Source: Pseudomonas sp. Tri1
GTDB taxonomy: Bacteria > Pseudomonadota > Gammaproteobacteria > Pseudomonadales > Pseudomonadaceae
NCBI RefSeq assembly: GCF_017968885.1
Contig: NZ_CP072913.1
Span: forward strand, 4,386,001-4,450,000
DNA length: 64,000 nucleotides
Direction: 5' to 3'
Shown: in pieces, positions 9,654 to 18,738 of the stretch
How positions within the stretch are numbered: the stretch's first letter is position 1
Layout of the letters: every line of letters begins with the position of its first letter
Made by a program: the position numbers and the translations under genes
Notes under the pieces: model-generated
What the model saw: the letters and a program-made list of their open reading frames with translations, nothing else
The model's database searches: none
What the model was told of the DNA's origin: nothing

Positions 9654-9982
9654 TTTGATCTTCCCGCACACTTGTTTTGAGCGATAGCGTTCCCGGCAAC
9701 GTCAGTTACCGAATCGGCACAGAGGGGCAGTAGTTGCTAATTCGAATGCTGGTTAGATTCGACACCGAACAACCGGCGCCCAGCGGAAACTGAATTCCTG
9801 GCAGGCGAATACGACACGAACCGCGCCGATATCAACCAGCACTCGCATTTGTTCGTTCAGGGAATAGTGGTCATTCCTTCACCTTGAGACATGCGTTATG
9901 TCTGGGCTCTCAAGGTGAAAGAATAAAGACAGGCGGGAACAGCACACAGCGACTTTTATGTGGATCAACTGATGATCTGCGG
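9654..9982. other. 329-base non-coding gap with a perfect inverted repeat
   Basis: Between the aldehyde dehydrogenase start and the end of the LysR-type gene I see no credible reading frame. It must hold the promoter of the leftward aldehyde dehydrogenase operon. TTCACCTTGAGA at 9878-9889 pairs perfectly with TCTCAAGGTGAA at 9908-9919 around an 18-base spacer. It lies about 60 bases beyond the LysR stop, so it may be that gene's terminator; an operator is the other reading. Confidence 0.55.
9878..9919 (-). terminator. 12-bp inverted repeat, probable LysR terminator
   Basis: Perfect 12-bp arms (TTCACCTTGAGA / TCTCAAGGTGAA) enclose a spacer that itself contains ACAT...ATGT. The distance to the LysR stop suits a terminator, but there is no strong T tract on either side, so an operator for the leftward operon cannot be excluded. 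Confidence 0.4.
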
Positions 9983-10972
9983 TTATGTACGGGCTACTTC
10001 AGGCTCCTCGAACGCCTCCCTATCGAACTGTGCCAGGAGCCAGTCGCGCAGCTTGCAGCAGCTTGGATCGCGCGCCTTGTCTTCATTGAAATTCAGATAG
10101 TGAAGGGTTTCCTTGTGCACCAGCTTTTCCTCGACCGGGCGCACCAACAGCCCCTTCTCAATCAGCGGCGCTACCAGATGATCCCAGCCCAACGCGACGC
10201 CCTGATTGCCCAGCACAAGCTGGATCAGGAGGCTGTAGTCGTTGGCGTTGAAAAAGTGAGACGCCTTGCTGGAGCGCGCCTTAAGGTCGATATCATAGTG
10301 GGCGAGCCACCCATACCAGTCCAAATGCTCTGCCACCTGCGAGCGCCCGAAGGGGCTGAGGTTCAGCAACGCGCTGTCGCGAAGATCATGGATGGATTGC
10401 AGTTCCGGGTGTTGCTCCAGATAGAGCGGTGTGCACACAGGGTAGATGACGTCGCACATGAGCGGCTCGCTGTGGTAGCCGTCGTGGCTCTTCATCATCT
10501 TGCAGATGATGATATCCGGATGCACCCCCGTCTCCATTGACAGGAAGTTCTGGGTCACCACCAGGTTGAGGTCAATCTCAGGATGGGCTTCGAAAAAAGC
10601 CGGCAGTCGCGGCCCGAGCCAGAAGTTGGTAAAGGCCGGCGAACAGCACAGCGTGACCACCTGCTTGGAGACAGATTTGCTGCGCATACGCTCAGCGGCC
10701 TGAGCGATGCTGCTGAATGACAACTGCACCACATCATAGAAGTTGGAGCCAGCGTCGGTCAGCTTGACTGCACGCCCTGCCCGATCGAAAAGCTCGGTCC
10801 CGAGATGCTCTTCCAAATCCCGTATATGGCGACTGATGGCGGCCTGCGTGACGCAGAGCGCTTCAGCGGCCCGGGTAAAGTTCTGATACCTGGCTGCGGC
10901 CAGGAAGGCCTTGACTGCCCGCAGCGAGGGCATCTTGATCAGCGCCTGATCGGGTTCGGTCTGCTTAACCAT
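9983..10972 (-). CDS. LysR-family transcriptional regulator (GcvA-like)
   Basis: Encodes 329 residues. The winged helix-turn-helix is at about residues 14-72 (FTRAAEALCVTQAAISRHIRDLE), followed by a LysR substrate-binding domain. GcvA-like members often control oxidative amine catabolism. It diverges from the Rieske oxygenase gene across a 220-base gap, the usual layout for a LysR regulator and its target. It is separated from the aldehyde dehydrogenase operon by an inverted repeat. The inducer is unknown. Confidence 0.88.
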   Translation of the reverse strand: MVKQTEPDQALIKMPSLRAVKAFLAAARYQNFTRAAEALCVTQAAISRHIRDLEEHLGTELFDRAGRAVKLTDAGSNFYDVVQLSFSSIAQAAERMRSKSVSKQVVTLCCSPAFTNFWLGPRLPAFFEAHPEIDLNLVVTQNFLSMETGVHPDIIICKMMKSHDGYHSEPLMCDVIYPVCTPLYLEQHPELQSIHDLRDSALLNLSPFGRSQVAEHLDWYGWLAHYDIDLKARSSKASHFFNANDYSLLIQLVLGNQGVALGWDHLVAPLIEKGLLVRPVEEKLVHKETLHYLNFNEDKARDPSCCKLRDWLLAQFDREAFEEPEVART

Positions 10973-11100
10973 GACAGTAGATCATCATTACCCCATAAAA
11001 AATGTCGATTCTTCAGGCCTGTGGCCTCGTCCTAGACTGTTTGCAAGCAGTAGCGACCGAAATCCAGGCGCATCCATGCCGTAAGGCTAGCTGAATTGGA

Positions 11101-11128
11101 CGCAGCGTTGAAGCAAGTTCGCAGCGTT
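11101..11128. promoter_or_regulatory. Direct repeat in the LysR/Rieske divergent promoter
   Basis: CGCAGCGTT occurs at 11101-11109 and again at 11120-11128, nineteen bases apart (close to two helical turns), between the divergent LysR and Rieske genes. Direct repeats on one face of the helix are a common activator site. Only position and spacing support this. Confidence 0.3.
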
Positions 11129-11192
11129 ACCAAGTCAGCGATTCATCTGCGCGAGCAGAAACGCTGCACTAAGCCCCGATAATAAGGAGTGC

Positions 11193-12431
11193 ATGAAAGA
11201 AATGCCTAAGTACACCGACGTATTAGACCTGATCAAGCAGCGCAAACCGCAGCATGCTCTTCCTGGCGCTGCTTATTCTGATGCCGATCTGTATCGCCAG
11301 GATCTGGAGCAGATTTGGCATCGGGAGTGGATTTTTGCGGGGCACACTTTTGAGCTAGAGAAGCCAGGCCAATACCTGACCTTGCAGATCGGTGATTACC
11401 CGGTAGTCGTAGTACGCGGAAAAGACGGTAACGTCCGGGCGTTCCACAACGCTTGTCGTCATCGTGGCTCGAAAGTCTGCACCGAGGAAAAAGGCAAGGT
11501 CGCGAAACTGGTCTGCCCCTACCACAAGTGGACGTTCGAACTCGACGGCAAGCTTCTCTACGCCGGCAACATGGGCCCGGACTTCAACGCAGCCGACCAT
11601 GGACTTATACCAGCGCATTGTGAAGTGGTGCACAGCTACATTTATGTCTGCGTCGCCAAGGTCGCACCGGATTTCGAGAAGTTTCGCAGCGCCGTTTCGC
11701 CGTTCATCGGCCCGCACAATCTGGAAGACTGCAAAGTTGCTTTCGAAGCTCACCTGGTCGAGAAAGGTAATTGGAAACTCGTCTTCGAGAATAATCGCGA
11801 GTGCTATCACTGTGACGGGACCCACCCTGAATTGCTGAAGTCGTTTGTAGAAAACGTATCCGTCCAGGGCATCGGCGGTGACGAAGATCCGGAGCTTGCC
11901 GCCCATTGGAGCACCTGCGAGGCAGCGGGTTTGGCCAGCCGGATCAATATGGATCCGGCAGGTCAATATCGAATGACCCGGATTCCGCTCAGTGATGGCG
12001 CCAGCAGCTACACCATGGACGGCAAACCCGCCGTCAGCGGGCGCCTGGATCGTAGTGGCGTCGAGAATATCGGTGCGCTGCTCTACTTCAATTACCCATC
12101 GACCTGGAATCACTTTCTTGGCGACCACGCACTGAGCTTCCGCGTACTGCCTCAAGGTCCGGGCCAGACCGTCGTAACCACCCGCTGGTTGGTGCACAAG
12201 GATGCACAGGAAGGGGTGGACTACGATATCGAGCGCCTGACCAAGGTCTGGATGGCGACCAACGACCAGGACCGACGCCTGGTGGAGGGCGCGCAGGTCG
12301 GCGTCACCTCGCCCGCTTATCAACCGGGCCCGTACTCACCGCTGGTAGAGAATGGCGTCAACCAGTTTGTCGACTGGTACTGCGAGGTCATGACCCGTCG
12401 CCTGACGGAAGCGGCTTCAAGAATTCGATAA
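11193..12431 (+). CDS. Rieske oxygenase alpha subunit, GbcA-like N-demethylase candidate
   Basis: Encodes 412 residues. The Rieske [2Fe-2S] ligands are C88/H90 (CRHRG) and C108/H111 (CPYHKW). The mononuclear iron site has H206 and H211 in ECYHCDGTHPEL plus an Asp in NDQD (358-360). Overall it resembles GbcA, the glycine betaine monooxygenase that removes a methyl as formaldehyde, and related stachydrine/carnitine enzymes, but diverges enough to be a paralogue. No reductase lies beside it, so it may borrow the one at 32.8 kb. The betaine-type ABC transporter follows at once, pointing to a quaternary amine substrate. Exact substrate unknown. Confidence 0.88.
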   Translation: MKEMPKYTDVLDLIKQRKPQHALPGAAYSDADLYRQDLEQIWHREWIFAGHTFELEKPGQYLTLQIGDYPVVVVRGKDGNVRAFHNACRHRGSKVCTEEKGKVAKLVCPYHKWTFELDGKLLYAGNMGPDFNAADHGLIPAHCEVVHSYIYVCVAKVAPDFEKFRSAVSPFIGPHNLEDCKVAFEAHLVEKGNWKLVFENNRECYHCDGTHPELLKSFVENVSVQGIGGDEDPELAAHWSTCEAAGLASRINMDPAGQYRMTRIPLSDGASSYTMDGKPAVSGRLDRSGVENIGALLYFNYPSTWNHFLGDHALSFRVLPQGPGQTVVTTRWLVHKDAQEGVDYDIERLTKVWMATNDQDRRLVEGAQVGVTSPAYQPGPYSPLVENGVNQFVDWYCEVMTRRLTEAASRIR

Positions 12432-12698
12432 GAAGCGCACACCGACCCAAACCGTCCATTTGATTTAAATGCTTCTATCCATAAATAAGAACATGGCATC
12501 GGACGCCCCATGAGGTGATCAATGCCATACAGGGTGCGCTTAAGCCAGGGATGACTAAAAGTTCAAGGCAGAACTATGACGCACCGCAATGACTCACGTT
12601 CGGCATTCGAACGGACTGCCAATATGCGCTTGCCCGTCTGCTGTAATAGCGACTGAGACAAGTTAAATATTTGGTCATAAAGATAAGAAGAGGGTCGT

Positions 12699-13871
12699 AT
12701 GAGCCATGACGATGAAATTCTTTCGGTAAAAAACATTTTCAAGGTCTTTGGTTCTAATCCAGACATCGCCATGAAGATGTTGCGCAATGGCGCCGACAAG
12801 AACGAGATTTTTGATAAAACCGGCCATGTGGTCGGTGTATTTGACGCAAGTTTCTCGGTCAAGCGAGGCGAAATTTTCGTGATCATGGGGCTGTCAGGTT
12901 CTGGCAAATCGACCATGGTGCGCCTGTTCAATCGCTTGATCGAACCCACCTCGGGAAGCATTCACCTCAACGGCCGCGAAATTACCGGCCTCTCCGACAA
13001 AGCCCTGCTCGACGTACGGCGCAAGGAAATGGGCATGGTGTTCCAATCCTTTGCGCTGATGCCCCACATGAGCGTGCTGGAAAATACCGCCTTTGGCCTG
13101 GAAATCGCCGGCGTGCCAGAGAAAGAACGCCACCTGCGCGCCCGGGAAGCCTTGAGCCAGGTTGGCTTGGCGGGCCAGGAACACAGCTACCCTCATCAAC
13201 TGTCTGGCGGAATGCAACAACGTGTCGGGCTGGCCAGAGCATTGGCCAACGACCCGACGATCCTGCTGATGGACGAGGCATTTTCGGCCCTCGACCCATT
13301 GATCCGCAGCGAGATGCAGGGCGAGCTGATCCGCCTGCAGGCTGAACAACAGCGCACCATCATCTTCATCTCCCACGACATCGAGGAAGCCATTCGCATC
13401 GGCCATCGCATCGCGATCATGGAGGGCGGCCGGGTCGTGCAGATCGGTACTCCGCAGGAGCTGATCAACCAGCCGGCGACGGACTATGTGCGCAACTTCT
13501 TCAAGGGCTTTGACAGTTCAAGGGTCCTGACCGCAGGGGATGTGGCTCAACTGGATCCGGAAATGATCTGCCGGGTGAACGGTAAAGCGCCCAGTTTCAA
13601 AGCCGGCACACCCTATGGCTACCTGATCGACGAGCAAGACCAATTGCTGGGTGTCGTCGATACCGATGGCCACGGCGGCGTAGCGCAGGACCTGGCAGGT
13701 CAACGCCACAGCCTGCATGAGCAACGCCCCGTATACCTCGATACACCGCTGCATGACGTACTGGATATCGCCGCGACGCTGCCTTATCCAGTGCCGGTGC
13801 TTGACCGCGCAGGCGCCCTCAAGGGGACGCTTTCCAAGAGTCAGCTACTTCAAACCCTGAGTCGCCATTAA
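12699..13871 (+). CDS. proV: Quaternary-amine ABC transporter ATPase (ProV/OpuAA family)
   Basis: Encodes 390 residues. Walker A is GLSGSGKST (residues 64-72), the signature is LSGGMQQR (168-175) and Walker B is LLMDEAFSALD (around 189-199). The ProV-specific N-terminal extension (VKNIFKVFGSNPDIAMKML) is present, with a C-terminal regulatory region where CBS domains occur. A GAGGG ribosome site precedes the ATG. It energises uptake of glycine-betaine-like onium compounds, including DMSP in some bacteria. It forms an operon with permease and binding protein, with short gaps. Confidence 0.92.
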   Translation: MSHDDEILSVKNIFKVFGSNPDIAMKMLRNGADKNEIFDKTGHVVGVFDASFSVKRGEIFVIMGLSGSGKSTMVRLFNRLIEPTSGSIHLNGREITGLSDKALLDVRRKEMGMVFQSFALMPHMSVLENTAFGLEIAGVPEKERHLRAREALSQVGLAGQEHSYPHQLSGGMQQRVGLARALANDPTILLMDEAFSALDPLIRSEMQGELIRLQAEQQRTIIFISHDIEEAIRIGHRIAIMEGGRVVQIGTPQELINQPATDYVRNFFKGFDSSRVLTAGDVAQLDPEMICRVNGKAPSFKAGTPYGYLIDEQDQLLGVVDTDGHGGVAQDLAGQRHSLHEQRPVYLDTPLHDVLDIAATLPYPVPVLDRAGALKGTLSKSQLLQTLSRH

Positions 13872-13903
13872 GTGTCGGTGCAAATAGAAAAGAGGTAGCC
13901 ACC

Positions 13904-14857
13904 ATGTCGGATTTCAGTTTTTTAGACCCCTTCCAAACGGCGATCATCCCGTTGGGCGAATGGGTGCAAAACGCGCTCAACTATCTCGTCCACAACTTCC
14001 GGGACGTGTTCAGGGCGGTGCGCTGGCCAATCGATCAAGTGCTCAACGGCATTGAGTTCATCCTGCAAAGCATCCCGCCGACTATCGGGATCCTGCTGTC
14101 GTCGCTCTTGGGTTGGCAACTGGCAGGCAAACGCATGGCGCTGCTTTGCCTGGTGACCTTGACCCTGCTCGGCATGATCGGGGTGTGGTCCGAGTCCATG
14201 ACCACGCTGTCCCTCGTCCTCACCTCGGTGTTCTTCTGTGCGTTGTTCGGGGTGCCGTTGGGCATTCTCAGCGCCAGGAACGACCACCTGGAACGGGCCA
14301 TAAGACCGGCCCTGGACGCCATGCAAACGCTACCAGCCTTCGTCTATCTGGTACCGGTGGTGATGTTGTTCGGCATCGGCAACGTCCCCGGTGTTCTGGT
14401 AACCATCGTCTTTGCCCTTCCGCCACTGGTGCGCCTGACCAACCTGGGTATCCGCCAAGTACCGGAAGACAAGATCGAGGCGGCCCGCGCTTTCGGCTGC
14501 ACGCCTCGGCAGATGCTCATGCGCGTGCAACTGCCACTGGCCACGTCAACCATCATGGCGGGCCTGAACCAAACCCTGATGCTCTCCCTGTCGATGGTGG
14601 TCATCGCTTCGATGATCTCCGTCGGCGGACTGGGGCAGATGGTCCTGCGTGGTATCGGCCGCTTGGACATGGGCTTGGCCACCGTAGGGGGAGTCGGACT
14701 GGTATTGCTCGCCATCTTCCTCGATCGCCTCACACAGGCCATGGGCGAACGCAGCAAGGCCGACCCAAGTTTGCGCTGGTACCACACCGGCCCGGTCGGG
14801 CTGGTCATGCGCCTCTTCGGCTCACGCCAGCCTTCAGCGCGGCGCAAGACCGCTTGA
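13904..14857 (+). CDS. proW: Quaternary-amine ABC transporter permease (ProW family)
   Basis: Encodes 317 residues with about six membrane helices. The EAA-type coupling loop is at about residues 190-210 (EAARAFGCTPRQMLMRVQLP), and the N-terminal half carries the ProW motif PFQTAIIPLGEWVQ. It is preceded by GAGGTAG and lies 32 bases after the ATPase gene. It forms the inner-membrane channel of the importer with ProV and receives ligand from ProX. C-terminal residues after about 285 are polar and probably cytoplasmic. Confidence 0.92.
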   Translation: MSDFSFLDPFQTAIIPLGEWVQNALNYLVHNFRDVFRAVRWPIDQVLNGIEFILQSIPPTIGILLSSLLGWQLAGKRMALLCLVTLTLLGMIGVWSESMTTLSLVLTSVFFCALFGVPLGILSARNDHLERAIRPALDAMQTLPAFVYLVPVVMLFGIGNVPGVLVTIVFALPPLVRLTNLGIRQVPEDKIEAARAFGCTPRQMLMRVQLPLATSTIMAGLNQTLMLSLSMVVIASMISVGGLGQMVLRGIGRLDMGLATVGGVGLVLLAIFLDRLTQAMGERSKADPSLRWYHTGPVGLVMRLFGSRQPSARRKTA

Positions 14858-14913
14858 CACTTCGAACTTAGAACTGCCGCACTCAACTAAAAAAACGAAG
14901 AAAGGTATGTGAA

Positions 14914-15939
14914 ATGCGCGAATTGAAACTCTCCCGCAACATCCGGCGGTGCCTCTCGGCTGTCGCCCTGACCGTCTTGTCATTCCATGCCATGGCCTCG
15001 GCAGAGAAGCCCGGCGATGGTGTCTCGGTAACACCGATCTTTCCTTCCATCGCCGAAGAGCGCTTTCGGGGTGAAATCGCCATGGAGGGTCTGCGTGAAC
15101 TTGGCTACAAGATCAAGGAGCCGAAGGAAACCGAGTACTCCGTCATGTTGGTGGCCTTGGGCAGCGGCGACGCGGATTTCACCGTGCACTTGTGGGACAA
15201 GCTCCACGACACCTTCTACCAGAAAGCGGGCGGTGACGAGGACATGATCAAGGCAGGCGATATCATGCCTGGGGTATTGCAGGGCTATCTGATCGATAAA
15301 AAGACGGCCGACGCCTACAACATCAAATACCTGACGGACCTCAAGAAGCCAGAGATCGCGAAGCTGTTCGATGTCGACGGTGACGGAAAAGCGGACCTGA
15401 CCGGCTGCAACCCCGGCTGGGGCTGTGAGCTGACCATCGACCATCACCTCAAGGCCTATGGTCTCGAGAAAACGGTCAGCCATAATCGTGGTTCCTATTT
15501 CGCACTGATGGCCGACACCATCACCCGCTACAAACAGGGTCAGCCGATCCTCTATTACACCTGGGTGCCTCAATGGATCGCCGGCGTGTTGGTCGAGGGT
15601 AAAGACGTGGTATGGCTCGAAGTGCCGTACACCGACCTGCCAGGCGGCAACAACAAAGTCGACACCTCCTACAAAGGCAAGAATCTCGGTTTCGCCGTAG
15701 ACAAGATAGAAGCGGTACTCAACCGGGACTTTGCCAACAAGAATCCAGCGGCCCTGAAGTTTCTTTCGCAAATGCAGATCAGCACTGACGACGAAAGTGC
15801 GCAGAACCTGAGAATGCAAAAAGGTGAGAACAAGCCAGCGGATATCACCCGGCATGCCAAGGAGTGGATTGCCGCTCACCGTCAGCAATTCGACGCCTGG
15901 CTCCAGGCTTCACGGGATGCCGCCCAAGCCAGCAAGTAA
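14914..15939 (+). CDS. proX: Periplasmic quaternary-amine-binding protein (ProX family)
   Basis: Encodes 341 residues. A signal peptide ends near residue 30 (SFHAMASA). The mature part is an OpuAC/ProX-type type II binding fold with the motifs DADFTVHLWDKLHD and LYYTWVPQWIAGVL, rich in tryptophans as expected for an aromatic cage around a trimethylammonium or dimethylsulfonium group. Two cysteines in GCNPGWGCE probably form a disulfide, as in E. coli ProX. AAAGG lies upstream of the ATG. Final gene of the transporter operon, followed by the DddP-like gene after 228 bases. Confidence 0.92.
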   Translation: MRELKLSRNIRRCLSAVALTVLSFHAMASAEKPGDGVSVTPIFPSIAEERFRGEIAMEGLRELGYKIKEPKETEYSVMLVALGSGDADFTVHLWDKLHDTFYQKAGGDEDMIKAGDIMPGVLQGYLIDKKTADAYNIKYLTDLKKPEIAKLFDVDGDGKADLTGCNPGWGCELTIDHHLKAYGLEKTVSHNRGSYFALMADTITRYKQGQPILYYTWVPQWIAGVLVEGKDVVWLEVPYTDLPGGNNKVDTSYKGKNLGFAVDKIEAVLNRDFANKNPAALKFLSQMQISTDDESAQNLRMQKGENKPADITRHAKEWIAAHRQQFDAWLQASRDAAQASK

Positions 15940-16167
15940 CGGCCCTCCCCCTTCGCAGGCGCGCTTGTCGCCTGGCCACCAAACCTGGCCTTGAATGACG
16001 CGCTGTGTCCGATGGTTATCCAGCCATCGACAAAGCAGCTCCTCGTGGCTGGGTGAAGTGGCGGTGTATCCCGGCACGTTGACTGCGATATCCACGATGG
16101 TTTTGAACCGCTACTCGACTATCACTCGCTCGAGCAGCCCCTTCTGTAATGAATCAGGATGGGATTT

Positions 16168-17529
16168 ATGACGACTTCACCTTTTTCAATTCCCGCCAGC
16201 GCTCGCCGCATCGATCCAGCCCGGCAACGCGCAGCTGCGCTGAAAGCCGACGGCTCCGTCGACGACAACGATCGCGTCGAGATAGGCCCTACACCGCTGG
16301 CTTTCGCGGAGTGGGCCCAATTGGGCTTGCAAGCACCTCATCTACCGACCATGCGCCAATACCGACTGCAGCGGATCGTCGACCAATTGGTAGCGCGAGA
16401 CCTGGGCGGCATCCTGCTGTTTGACCCGTTGAATATCCGCTATGCCACCGACACCACGAACATGCAATTGTGGACGACCCATAATCCCGCGCGAGCGTGT
16501 TTCGTCGCGGCCAGCGGCCACGTAGTGCTGTGGGATTTCCATGGCTGTGATCACCTCTCCGCCCACTTGCCGTTGATTACCGAGTTACGCAGTGGCGCGT
16601 CGTTCTTTTACTTCGAGACCGGTGAACACACCGATCGCCATGCCAGGCATTTCGCAGGCCAGATCGACGAGCTGCTGCGTCAACACGCCGGAGCCAACCG
16701 ACGCTTGGCGGTAGACCGGATTGAAGTGGCAGGCGTGCGCGCGTTGGATGCACTCGCGGTGGAGATTTGCAGCGGCCAGGAAGTGACCGAGTTTGCGCGG
16801 ATGATCAAAGGCCCCGATGAAATCAAGGCGATGCGCTGCGCAGTGGCTTCATGCGAAGCGTCCATCACCGAGATGCATCAGGCACTGCGGGCAGGCGCAA
16901 CGGAAAACGATGTCTGGGCCGCCCTGCACGCCGGCAACATCCGCCGGGGCGGTGAGTGGATCGAAACGCGAATACTCAGTTCCGGCCCACGCACCAACCC
17001 GTGGTTCCAGGAGTCCGGCCCACGGGTATTGAACGATGGCGACTTGTTGTCGTTCGACACGGACCTGATCGGCACCTACGGTATGTGCGTGGACATGTCC
17101 CGCAGTTGGATCTGTGGGGGGCTGGAGCCAACAGCCGAACAGAAGCGCCTCTATCGAATCGCCCATGACCATATCATCCATAACACCGAGTTGATCAAGC
17201 CAGGTGTACGCTTTACCGAGCTGACCGCCAAGGCACACCGGTTGCCCGAACCCTGCCGGGCTCAGCGCTATGGCGTGCTTTACCACGGTGTAGGGCTGTG
17301 TGATGAGTACCCCAGCATTCGCTATCCGGAAGACTTGGACTCCTACGGATACGAAGGTGAGTTGCAGCCAGGCATGGCCCTTTGTGTCGAGGCGTATGTG
17401 GGTGAAGTGGGTGGGCAGGACGGGATCAAATTGGAGAACCAACTGTTGGTCACGGGAACCGGTTATGAACTGCTCACCCACTACCCCTTCGACGAAAGTT
17501 TTCTGCTGGATACGAAGCCCAACTCATGA
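16168..17529 (+). CDS. dddP: DddP-family DMSP lyase (M24 metallopeptidase fold)
   Basis: Encodes 453 residues. The sequence follows DddP along its length: VEIGPTPLAF near the N-terminus, then FDPLNIRYATDTTNMQLW, RRGGEWIETR and SGPRTNPWFQE. The dimetal ligands of characterised DddP map to D297, D299, D309, H373, E408 and E423, and the catalytic base to D379 in HGVGLCDE. All are present with one constant two-residue offset, as I recall the published numbering. DddP splits dimethylsulfoniopropionate into dimethyl sulfide and acrylate in the cytoplasm. The start is the ATG after AGGA. It follows the onium transporter and overlaps the next regulator by four bases (ATGA). DMSP is the predicted substrate; a close analogue remains possible. 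Confidence 0.85.
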   Translation: MTTSPFSIPASARRIDPARQRAAALKADGSVDDNDRVEIGPTPLAFAEWAQLGLQAPHLPTMRQYRLQRIVDQLVARDLGGILLFDPLNIRYATDTTNMQLWTTHNPARACFVAASGHVVLWDFHGCDHLSAHLPLITELRSGASFFYFETGEHTDRHARHFAGQIDELLRQHAGANRRLAVDRIEVAGVRALDALAVEICSGQEVTEFARMIKGPDEIKAMRCAVASCEASITEMHQALRAGATENDVWAALHAGNIRRGGEWIETRILSSGPRTNPWFQESGPRVLNDGDLLSFDTDLIGTYGMCVDMSRSWICGGLEPTAEQKRLYRIAHDHIIHNTELIKPGVRFTELTAKAHRLPEPCRAQRYGVLYHGVGLCDEYPSIRYPEDLDSYGYEGELQPGMALCVEAYVGEVGGQDGIKLENQLLVTGTGYELLTHYPFDESFLLDTKPNS

Positions 17530-18482
17530 GCCAATCGATCGAGGCCCGCAAAGCATCGAGCATAGGGTTCCTCCTGCTTGATAGCTTCTCCCTGACTTGC
17601 TTCACGCAATGCCTGGACGTGCTGATGACCGCTAACTTCATCCAGCCTGGCTCGATAAAAGTCCATACCTTCAGTCGCAACGATTGCGAAGTCATCAGCG
17701 ACCTGGCAATACCCATCAGACCCGATACGCCCCTGACCGATATCAGAATCGCGGCATTGGATCTGATGGTTGTCTGCGGCGGGCTACGCACGCCCAGAGT
17801 AGTCCCTGAAGGGCTGATAAAACTGCTGAACAAACTCGCAAGCATGCCCATTGCGCTCGGTGGGTTATGGAATGGCGCCTGGTACCTGGGCAAAGCCGGA
17901 CTGCTCGATGGCTACCGATGCGCCATCCATGCAGAACAACGCATTGCCTTATCGGAGTTTTCACCTAACACGACGGTGACCTTGGACACCGTGGTGTTCG
18001 ATCGTGACCGACTCACAGCGTCCAACCCCGCTGGCGCCTTTCAAGTCATGATGAAATGGCTTTACGCCGCTCTCGACCACAAAGTCGCAGACGCCGTGTT
18101 CGATCTATTGGATTATGACCAGTCTCGGCTCCGGACCTCGGTCAAGGTCCAAGGTCGTAACGTGAGCGCACCGCTGCAAGAAATAATCAAGCTGATGGAG
18201 TGCAACCTTGAAGAGCCGTTAGGCCTGGATTTGCTCGCAGAATGCGTTCGACTTTCCAAGCGCCAGATCCAACGCCTGTTTCGAGAGCAAATCAACACAT
18301 CCCCACAGCGCTACTATCTGGAGCTGCGACTTAGAGAAGCGCGTCGCCTGATACAAAATTCCAAACTGTCAGTCACTGATGTGGCCATTGCCTGCGGTTT
18401 CGTCTCGACCCCTCATTTCAGCAAATGCTATAGCACTTTCTTCAACTGCCCCCCGTCGAAAGAAAATCGCTACGAGATATAG
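17526..18482 (+). CDS. GlxA-family transcriptional regulator coupled to dddP
   Basis: Encodes 318 residues: DJ-1/PfpI-like domain (about 10-190) and C-terminal AraC helix-turn-helix pair (about 215-315; SKRQIQRLFREQ and ACGFVSTPHFSKCY). Its ATG overlaps the dddP stop in an ATGA, so the two are translationally coupled, implying that it senses the lyase substrate or product. Family relatives sense betaine, carnitine and sarcosine. The C-terminus is slightly short (ends soon after NCPPS), yet the second HTH is complete. Confidence 0.88.
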   Translation: MSQSIEARKASSIGFLLLDSFSLTCFTQCLDVLMTANFIQPGSIKVHTFSRNDCEVISDLAIPIRPDTPLTDIRIAALDLMVVCGGLRTPRVVPEGLIKLLNKLASMPIALGGLWNGAWYLGKAGLLDGYRCAIHAEQRIALSEFSPNTTVTLDTVVFDRDRLTASNPAGAFQVMMKWLYAALDHKVADAVFDLLDYDQSRLRTSVKVQGRNVSAPLQEIIKLMECNLEEPLGLDLLAECVRLSKRQIQRLFREQINTSPQRYYLELRLREARRLIQNSKLSVTDVAIACGFVSTPHFSKCYSTFFNCPPSKENRYEI

Positions 18483-18738
18483 CATTGGCCGACAGATTAT
18501 TCGGCTGTGCCGACGGACGTTCGTATGACTACGGGCGGCCGCGACCCAGCCTGCCTGAACGTTGGCAATGAGTGGCGATGAGTGACCAGTCCGCAGCCGC
18601 GACCCCTATAGGTCCGGCGTCAACTTATAACGCAGGGTCATGTATTGCTGTTAATAAATGTTAGTTGTTGCGCCAGGGTTTGCCCCCGTAATCTGCATAC
18701 AAACCAAAACCGCAACTATTTTAATAACAGGGCACTGT

